In this document: positions 7,205 to 10,525 of the stretch, in pieces | Position numbering within the stretch: position 1 is the stretch's first letter | How the letters are laid out: every line of letters starts with the position of its first letter | DNA from: UBA5359 sp028699365 [NCBI: bacterium] | GTDB lineage: Bacteria; UBP13; UBA5359 | DNA length: 10,525 nucleotides | Reading direction: 5' to 3' | Assembly (NCBI GenBank): GCA_028699365.1 | Contig: JAQVUQ010000058.1 | Span: 1 to 10,525 of the forward strand | Notes under the pieces: generated by a model | What the model was told of the DNA's origin: nothing | The model's input: the letters and a program-made list of their open reading frames with translations, nothing else | Database searches by the model: none | Position numbers and translations under genes: made by a program

Positions 7205-7544
7205 CGTCGTACACCACCTTCAGGATCATCGGCCCGCCATCCTTGCCGGTAAGCTCCGTTTCTTGTTTGTCCTTCTGGTCGAGATACTGCTTGCCCAGCC
7301 ATATCTGCATTGTAGCGTTTCCGCTCTCTGCCGTTTTCCATTGCATCCTACGGAGAGACGCTTTGCCGCTCTTGTTCAACTTTTTATAGGTGGGGAGAAA
7401 CCCCTCCCCGTAAGTGTCCTTGCACCATCGCGTCAATGTCTTGGCATCACAGGCAAGCACGGAACATATCTCGTCTCTGGAGCATTGTATGCAAACAAGG
7501 CCCTCAAAAACCTTCTGATCAATTTCCTTTTTTGGCCTGCTCAT
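7155..7544 (-). CDS. Terminase small subunit
   Basis: The small terminase subunit recognises the packaging site and regulates the large subunit. The 129-residue frame begins SRPKKEID. It has a helix-turn-helix-like stretch at about residues 23-45 (DEICSVLACDAKTLTRWCKD) and a family-typical segment MQIWLGKQYLDQKD at 79-92, then a polar tail. I choose the ATG at 7544 with GGTGAG 4 bases upstream. A TTG at 7556 would add MVRK but lacks a ribosome site. It overlaps the upstream gene by 26 bases and the large subunit gene by 50 bases, so the packaging genes are tightly coupled. Confidence 0.88.
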   Translation of the reverse strand: MSRPKKEIDQKVFEGLVCIQCSRDEICSVLACDAKTLTRWCKDTYGEGFLPTYKKLNKSGKASLRRMQWKTAESGNATMQIWLGKQYLDQKDKQETELTGKDGGPMILKVVYDDGKPEGNNDPPAEATS

Positions 7545-7956
7545 TTTTCTCACCAAACCCTACAATGCCGTCAAAATACTCTCGGTAAAACTCGTATATA
7601 TCCCTGCCGATGGTGATGCAGCCGTTTTCTGTCCGGGGATTCGTATTGACGTTGGCGCTCGTCTCAACGCCAAACGCGAATTTATCCCCGTAGCCGGCGA
7701 AAATCTTGGAGTGATTACGGAATATAGCCACCCTGCCGCCGTGGGCCTGTATGATCGGCACCAGCAGCGCGTATTCAAGCCGATACGTTCCGGGAAATAT
7801 CTCCCCGGCGTAAACGTCCATGCGCTTGATCTTGCCCGCCTCGAGCCACTCTTGTATCTGGTAGATATCCTCAGAGGCCATGCACCAGGTGGACATGAGG
7901 CAATACTCAAGGTCTTGCTGCCTCAGGACACGCAGAGGCATATCAGGATGCCACAA
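7519..7956 (-). CDS. Phospholipase-D-like phage protein, probably N-terminally truncated
   Basis: The C-terminal half carries a PLD-superfamily half-site: AIFRNHSKIFAG with H82/K84, then ETSANVNTNPRTEN (S100, N102, N104, E110), then ITIGRDIYEFYREYFDGI. Such proteins are found beside terminase genes in phages; their role (nuclease or phosphodiesterase in packaging or exclusion) is not settled. The usual Asp of the HxKxxxxD motif is not at its expected place. Related proteins as I recall them have more beta-sheet sequence before the first part seen here, so the 5' end may be lost. Start options are TTG at 7956 or ATG at 7941. Neither has a good ribosome site, so it may rely on coupling to the overlapping small ORF upstream. 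Confidence 0.7.
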   Translation of the reverse strand: MWHPDMPLRVLRQQDLEYCLMSTWCMASEDIYQIQEWLEAGKIKRMDVYAGEIFPGTYRLEYALLVPIIQAHGGRVAIFRNHSKIFAGYGDKFAFGVETSANVNTNPRTENGCITIGRDIYEFYREYFDGIVGFGEKNEQAKKGN

Positions 7957-8042
7957 TACTCGCAGTAGGGCTTACGGGCTGCGTCAATGTTCCGCTGTGA
8001 TTTTATCCTGGTGGGTTTCGGTATCATAGCAACCCGTGACAT
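7923..8042 (-). pseudogene. Small Cys-containing ORF, possible remnant of an HNH/DUF1364-type protein
   Basis: The frame reads 39 codons from the ATG at 8042, or 34 from the ATG at 8027. It has a basic N-terminus (IPKPTRIKSQRNIDAARK) and a CEYCG knuckle, then ICLC and a TGA. A basic helix leading into Cys-x2-Cys is how several HNH-type phage nucleases begin. Those continue with His and further Cys ligands, whereas this frame stops 8 residues later and overlaps the PLD-like gene by 34 bases in another frame. No strong ribosome site precedes either ATG. It could be a small intact zinc protein, but I favour a decayed 5' piece left by a deletion that also trimmed the PLD-like gene. Confidence 0.35.
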
Positions 8043-8060
8043 TTCGTAACGGTTTCAACC

Positions 8061-8088
8061 AAACAAAAAGCCGCCCCTTCGGACGGCT
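8061..8088 (-). terminator. Strong intrinsic terminator just downstream of the leftward promoter
   Basis: On the minus strand AGCCGTCC, loop GAAG, GGGCGGCT (8-bp stem with one G-U pair) is followed by TTTTGTTT. It lies about 30 bases after the predicted start of the leftward transcript. It would end that transcript at about 55-60 nt before any head gene. The shape is as good as any intrinsic terminator in the window. Confidence 0.85.
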
Positions 8089-8117
8089 ATACGTTGTGCA
8101 TCTTAAAATTAGCTTAT
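8061..8117 (-). ncRNA. Predicted short terminated leader RNA at the head of the late operon
   Basis: This is inferred from the promoter at 8124-8152 (start near 8117) and the terminator ending near 8061. By analogy with the lambda 6S RNA made from pR' to tR', it would be the default product until an antiterminator lets polymerase read into the terminase genes. The only ORF in it is a four-codon one, so a coding role is unlikely. Confidence 0.4.
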
Positions 8118-8123
8118 GTCAAT

Positions 8124-8152
8124 AGTATACCATTACAAGCAACAACAGTCAA
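8124..8152 (-). promoter_or_regulatory. Leftward promoter for the packaging/head operon
   Basis: On the minus strand TTGACT (8152-8147) is followed by 17 bases and TATACT (8129-8124), with a TG one base upstream of the -10 (extended -10). This is a near-consensus sigma-70/sigma-A promoter. Transcription would start near A8117. A second perfect TTGACA overlaps the start area (8122-8117) but has no -10 at a proper distance. Confidence 0.8.
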
Positions 8153-8195
8153 CGCCCATACTCAATTCAAGCATGTCACAAATTACCATACGCTA

Positions 8196-8214
8196 TACCC
8201 GATATCGCGGGGTA
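8196..8214. promoter_or_regulatory. Palindromic candidate operator between divergent promoters
   Basis: TACCC and GGGTA arms enclose a GATATC-centred core, midway between the leftward and rightward promoters. The GTCACA repeats at about 8175 and 8230 flank it. A repressor site is possible, perhaps for the ribbon-helix-helix protein encoded at 8670-9056, but nothing here proves binding. Confidence 0.25.
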
Positions 8215-8242
8215 AATAGATTAAACAAGTCACATTTTAACT

Positions 8243-8276
8243 ATTGTGTAATTGTGTAATTGTGGTATAATATAAT
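8243..8276 (+). promoter_or_regulatory. Rightward promoter with tandem 8-base repeats
   Basis: TTGTGT (8244-8249), a 16-base spacer and TATAAT (8266-8271), with an extended TG upstream of the -10, form a good promoter for the two plus-strand genes. The -35 and spacer consist of tandem ATTGTGTA units (8243-8250, 8251-8258, partial to 8265), which may be a regulator site. A second overlapping TATAAT follows at 8271-8276. Confidence 0.75.
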
Positions 8277-8312
8277 TGTCAGAGGGAAAACAAATAAACT
8301 GGAGGGATTAAA

Positions 8313-8666
8313 ATGACAGAAATGACAGCGAGATACAACGGGACATGTAGATACTGTGAGGGGAAAATATCCGCTGGCGACCAGATCGTATACACCGAAG
8401 GCAACACCTATCACCCCGCCTGCTGGAAAGAAGAGTCCGAGTGGAAAGCTACCGGAGAAGAGTTCGGTAGATCGCTCATAGGCAAGAGGGTGAAGGTCTA
8501 CACGCTGAATCATATGAAGGGTTTTGAAAATCATAAACCGCATGAGGGAGTTGTAACTGATAGTAGATTTACGGCAATCAGCGGCAGATTGTGGCTGACG
8601 CTCTCTACAGACGATGGAGAGAAGAATGCCCAGGCGTACCGTAGATCAAGTGTAAAGGAGGTATGA
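8313..8666 (+). CDS. Small zinc-finger protein
   Basis: The 117-residue protein starts at an ATG with GGAGGG 6 bases upstream. The N-terminal part has a LIM/PARP-like treble of ligands: C12-x2-C15 (TCRYC), then H34-x2-C37 (YHPACW), with the sequence AGDQIVYTEGNTYHPACW typical of short bacterial zinc fingers. Residues about 55-105 (GKRVKVY, then EGVVTDSRF, RLWLTLSTDDG) look like a small beta-barrel, perhaps SH3/KOW-like. Function is not known; a DNA-, RNA- or protein-binding regulator is plausible. It is the first gene of a rightward operon, with the next gene's AAGGAGG overlapping its end. Confidence 0.75.
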   Translation: MTEMTARYNGTCRYCEGKISAGDQIVYTEGNTYHPACWKEESEWKATGEEFGRSLIGKRVKVYTLNHMKGFENHKPHEGVVTDSRFTAISGRLWLTLSTDDGEKNAQAYRRSSVKEV

Positions 8667-8669
8667 GAC

Positions 8670-9056
8670 ATGAAACGCCTAGACGCCATGATTAGAGACG
8701 ATCAACTCGCCTGGCTCAAACGTCGGGCCTACGAGACGGATTGCAAAGTAGCGGCTATAGTCCGCGAGGCAATCGACAAGATGATGGAGGAGGAACCCCA
8801 GATGGACGGATACAAGAAACACGACGAGGAGCGCGAAGCCCAGGAGCTCAGGAAGCAGAAACTCCAGGAGGCCATCGAGCCTATCATCGACTGCCAGAAC
8901 ACCGGCATAAACTACGCCGCATTTTCGGCCGGCGACGAACTTGCCGATTACCTCGAAAACGAATACCAGACGGGAGACGAACCCTTGGAGATCAGCGAAT
9001 TTCAGCGGCAACAGCTCCGTGAGGTTTACGGAGCAATAGAGCCGCAGGCCCGATAA
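8670..9056 (+). CDS. Ribbon-helix-helix (CopG/Arc-type) DNA-binding protein
   Basis: Residues 1-40 fit a ribbon-helix-helix fold: strand RLDAMIRDDQ, helix LAWLKRRAYETD, turn, helix VAAIVREAIDKMMEE. These proteins dimerise and bind DNA through the beta strand. A highly charged helix (about 38-75) and an acidic C-terminal region with TGDEPLEISEFQRQQLREVYG follow, making it longer (128) than simple CopG proteins. AAGGAGG lies 8 bases before the ATG and overlaps the end of the zinc-finger gene, so both are co-translated. It may control the divergent promoter region upstream. No toxin partner is visible. Confidence 0.75.
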   Translation: MKRLDAMIRDDQLAWLKRRAYETDCKVAAIVREAIDKMMEEEPQMDGYKKHDEEREAQELRKQKLQEAIEPIIDCQNTGINYAAFSAGDELADYLENEYQTGDEPLEISEFQRQQLREVYGAIEPQAR

Positions 9057-9090
9057 GGGGCCGGGCTTGGGAGGAAAGGAAGCATAACAC

Positions 9091-9115
9091 AAGCCCCGGC
9101 ACACCACCGGGGCTT
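9091..9115. terminator. Hairpin between convergent genes, possible bidirectional terminator
   Basis: A perfect 9-bp stem (AAGCCCCGG with CCGGGGCTT) has a 7-base loop and lies between the stop of the plus-strand operon and the stop of the minus-strand cluster. The long T-run is missing on both sides, with only CTTAACTCT or CTTGTGTT following, so termination may be weak or need Rho. Confidence 0.55.
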
Positions 9116-9119
9116 AACT

Positions 9120-9407
9120 CTACCCCAAACGCAATCTTGCCCCCCTCCGTTTCCCCTTGCCCTTACTCCCCGCCACACTCCGAACCCTACTCAAATAATC
9201 ATCATCGTAGCTATCCACGGCCGGTATAGGAGCTTGCAACCGATACGGGCAAACCTTACTCCGGTAACACCCCTTTGCATTACACCCCACGAAGCCACAC
9301 ACGGCCCCAGGTGAGGCGTATTGCTTCCCCTCCATCATCCGTTTAATCCCGGCAAGTTCCTCTTCTCTCTGCTCGTATATGGCCTCATACTCTAATGCTG
9401 TGATCAT
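9120..9407 (-). CDS. Hypothetical Cys-rich small phage protein
   Basis: The protein has 95 residues. The ATG at 9407 overlaps the upstream stop (ATGA) and has GGAGGG 7 bases before it. The N-terminal helix is acidic (EYEAIYEQREEELAGIKRMM). A cluster of four Cys follows, C37-x4-C42-x4-C47-x5-C53 (CGFVGCNAKGC...VCPYR), which looks like a zinc site. The C-terminus is strongly basic (GSKGKGKRRGARLRLG), which suggests nucleic-acid binding. I do not recognise the family. It is the last gene of the leftward cluster. Confidence 0.6.
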   Translation of the reverse strand: MITALEYEAIYEQREEELAGIKRMMEGKQYASPGAVCGFVGCNAKGCYRSKVCPYRLQAPIPAVDSYDDDYLSRVRSVAGSKGKGKRRGARLRLG

Positions 9408-9592
9408 AGTCCAGCCCTCCCCGGTTTAGGTTTTTCTTCCATGCTCTTCACGGTTTCGGGGTTGCGGTCCCATCTCCGTATATCCTCCGGCGGTCGGACG
9501 ATAGTAACTTCCGAATACTCTGTGATGCGGCGATACCATGCCCATCCCCAAGGGTCTACTTTGTGGCTGTAAGGTGGTGTATTTTCGTTCAA
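9404..9592 (-). CDS. Hypothetical 62-residue phage protein
   Basis: The start is TTG at 9592, with GGAGG 6 bases upstream. An upstream GTG at 9622 lies within a terminator stem and is an unlikely start. The sequence is rich in Trp and Arg (DPWGWAWYRRITEYSEVTIVRPPEDIRRWDRNPETV). It has no recognised domain, signal peptide or membrane helix. The stop overlaps the next start by ATGA. It is placed directly after an intrinsic terminator, so its expression may depend on readthrough. Confidence 0.55.
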   Translation of the reverse strand: MNENTPPYSHKVDPWGWAWYRRITEYSEVTIVRPPEDIRRWDRNPETVKSMEEKPKPGRAGL

Positions 9593-9605
9593 CTTGCACC
9601 TCCGT

Positions 9606-9647
9606 AAAATAAAAAGGCCCACCTATCCCGTTGTGGGATGATGAGCC
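9606..9647 (-). terminator. Intrinsic terminator in the small-gene cluster
   Basis: A 13-bp stem (with one bulge and G-U pairs; arms 9635-9647 and 9616-9629) has a 5-base loop. On the minus strand it is followed by TTTTTATTTT. It is a strong terminator shape, 25 bases after the stop of the YezD-like gene and just upstream of the ribosome site of the next gene. Confidence 0.8.
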
Positions 9648-9671
9648 TCCGTTGTTCGGTCAGCTCTAAGA

Positions 9672-9878
9672 TTAAAATTTAGTAGATTTCTGTGCCTCTA
9701 CTGCCCTGACTGGTAAACCGTTCTCGATCTGGATTGTGACTGTGCCGTATCTAAGCTCTCGGCAGTAGTCTATCAAGGCTTGCTCTTTCGGGTGATATGC
9801 GTTGCCATGTGATCCGGGAACGTTTGTTTGTCGAACAGACGTTCCGCCTGTATTATACTCCGCTCTGGTTTCGGTCAC
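9672..9878 (-). CDS. YezD/DUF2292-like small protein
   Basis: The start is GTG at 9878, with GGAGGG 6 bases upstream, giving 68 residues. A GTG at 9896 lies further up and lacks a better site. The C-terminal half reads ALIDYCRELRYGTVTIQIENG and goes on to LPVRAVEAQ. This matches the DUF2292 (YezD) pattern of a helix, an R-Y-G-x-V-T-I strand and a charged turn. Function is unknown; such proteins occur in many Firmicutes and their phages. The N-terminal 30 residues are extra and disordered-looking (TGGTSVRQTNVPGSHGN). Confidence 0.6.
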   Translation of the reverse strand: MTETRAEYNTGGTSVRQTNVPGSHGNAYHPKEQALIDYCRELRYGTVTIQIENGLPVRAVEAQKSTKF

Positions 9879-9892
9879 AACAATCCCTCCCC

Positions 9893-9994
9893 TCACCTCA
9901 AATCCAACGCCCTATTCAACCGCTCTATCTCGGCACGGAGACGGGCGTTTTCCTGCATCGTGTCTGTCCCGCAATGTGGTGTTAATTCAGGCAT
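9893..9994 (-). CDS. Short coiled-coil ORF (33 residues)
   Basis: The ATG at 9994 has GGAGGG 6 bases upstream and overlaps the stop of the upstream gene (TGATG), so it is placed like a real coupled gene. It encodes 12 polar residues and then a helix MQENARLRAEIERLNRALDL with heptad-like Leu/Ile spacing (coiled coil). The stop lies just before the ribosome site of the YezD-like gene. It is too short to assign and could be a translated phage microprotein. Confidence 0.5.
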   Translation of the reverse strand: MPELTPHCGTDTMQENARLRAEIERLNRALDLR

Positions 9995-10461
9995 CAAATT
10001 CCCTCCGGTTCTCCTGCTAATTCTTCCATGAGTTGCTCATAATCCACCGCCCCAAGGCGATGCATAAATTCATGATCATCGAAGTCGGGGCAGTGAAACT
10101 TTATAGCTGCAACTGCTATTTTTATTTTTTCGCGCAATGAAAAAATTTCTTGAAGTAGTAGATCATCAATGTGATCAGATCCTTCAATTGACGCCTCGGC
10201 ATTCTCAGCCCGTGCCGCTGCAAGCTCCTCCCGTAGCCTCTCGCACTCCTCAGAGTCGGCAAGGAGGACAGGAAGGGCATTGCGGATAGCGGCAACAAAA
10301 CCAGCGTTTTCCGCGCCTGGCCTCCAACCTCCAAACTCGGCCAAGGGAACACGGCTATTCCAACTACGGCTATGCACCCAGAGAATATTCTCCACCGCCC
10401 ACGGCCCCGGCGTTGCGTTACTCTCCAACTCTCTCAGCCTGGCGCGTTCTTCAGCGTTCAT
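9994..10461 (-). CDS. Ea22-like phage protein
   Basis: I choose the ATG at 10461 with GGAGGGG 5 bases upstream (155 residues) over one at 10482. The N-terminus RARLRELESNATPGPWAVE and the segment ENAGFVAAIRNALPVLLAD match the pattern of phage ead/Ea22-like proteins (ATPGPW...NAxFIAxxRNxxPxLL). A charged coiled coil follows (ECERLREELAAARAENAE), then a region with HCPDFDDHEFMHRLG. The role of the family is unknown. It overlaps the upstream gene by ATGA and the downstream short ORF by one base. Confidence 0.7.
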   Translation of the reverse strand: MNAEERARLRELESNATPGPWAVENILWVHSRSWNSRVPLAEFGGWRPGAENAGFVAAIRNALPVLLADSEECERLREELAAARAENAEASIEGSDHIDDLLLQEIFSLREKIKIAVAAIKFHCPDFDDHEFMHRLGAVDYEQLMEELAGEPEGI

Positions 10462-10525
10462 TCTAACCCCTCCATTGCACACGCATCATAGGCCGCTACA
10501 AGCTCGGCCCTCGTCTCTGATAAAT
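10458..10525 (-). CDS. C-terminal end of an unknown gene (runs off right edge)
   Basis: An open frame enters from the right edge and ends at a TGA that overlaps the next ATG (ATGA). The visible residues, LSETRAELVAAYDACAMEGLE, look like an amphipathic helix. Spacing and overlap fit the coupled small-gene cluster. Too little is visible to name it. Confidence 0.45.
   Translation of the reverse strand, partial: LSETRAELVAAYDACAMEGLE

Noticed and set aside
6951-7616. Plus-strand 221-codon frame across terminase genes
   Set aside because: It is antisense to both terminase subunits, which carry clear motifs; no ribosome site or promoter supports it.
8117-8122. Perfect TTGACA on the minus strand as a second promoter -35
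   Set aside because: No acceptable -10 lies 16-18 bases downstream; the nearest TATA-like element is about 25 bases away.
8679-9107. Minus-strand 142-codon frame opposite the ribbon-helix-helix gene
   Set aside because: The plus-strand gene has a strong ribosome site and a recognisable fold; the antisense frame is a composition artefact and would cross the hairpin at 9091-9115.
1-10525. CRISPR array, tRNA, rRNA, insertion sequence or attachment site
   Set aside because: I saw no regularly spaced repeats, cloverleaf-like gene, transposase motif or integrase; none can be supported here.

Overview
The window is a stretch of a tailed-phage or prophage genome (Caudoviricetes, HK97-fold head). 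It has no integrase, lysis, tail or replication genes and no host flank, so I cannot tell a free phage from a prophage. The host is probably a Firmicutes-type bacterium. This inference rests on strong Shine-Dalgarno (SD) sites, frequent TTG/GTG starts placed behind GGAGG-type sites, consensus-like sigma-70/sigma-A promoters, and intrinsic terminators with clear U-tracts. The genus cannot be read from the sequence.

Layout. (1) Positions 1-8042, minus strand, form the packaging and head operon, read right to left. It runs: a tiny Cys-containing ORF, an apparently 5'-truncated phospholipase-D-like gene, terminase small subunit, terminase large subunit, a portal fused to a MuF/SPP1-gp7 minor head protein, a compact UDP-sugar-dehydrogenase-like enzyme, the prohead protease, a short structured leader, the major capsid protein, an unknown 82-residue protein, and a family-2-type glycosyltransferase cut by the left window edge. 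(2) Positions 8043-8312 are a divergent promoter region. The leftward promoter is very good (TTGACT, 17 bases, TATACT). It is followed within about 60 bases by a textbook intrinsic terminator, an arrangement like lambda pR'-tR'. The rightward promoter overlaps short tandem repeats. (3) Positions 8313-9056, plus strand, hold a two-gene operon: a small zinc-finger protein and a ribbon-helix-helix protein. (4) Positions 9120-10525, minus strand, hold a cluster of small, translationally coupled phage accessory genes. It converges on the plus-strand pair at a hairpin.

How the parts may work together. TerS and TerL package DNA through the portal. The protease cleaves the capsid N-terminal delta domain during maturation. 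Terminators lie inside the head operon, after the dehydrogenase, after the protease and after the capsid gene. With the promoter-terminator pair at its head, this suggests processive antitermination or deliberate segmenting of expression. The sugar dehydrogenase and the glycosyltransferase sit in the same transcription unit as the capsid. Together they suggest a virion- or host-surface glycosylation function, which is the most interesting biological hypothesis here.

All calls come from reading motifs by eye. No database search was possible.
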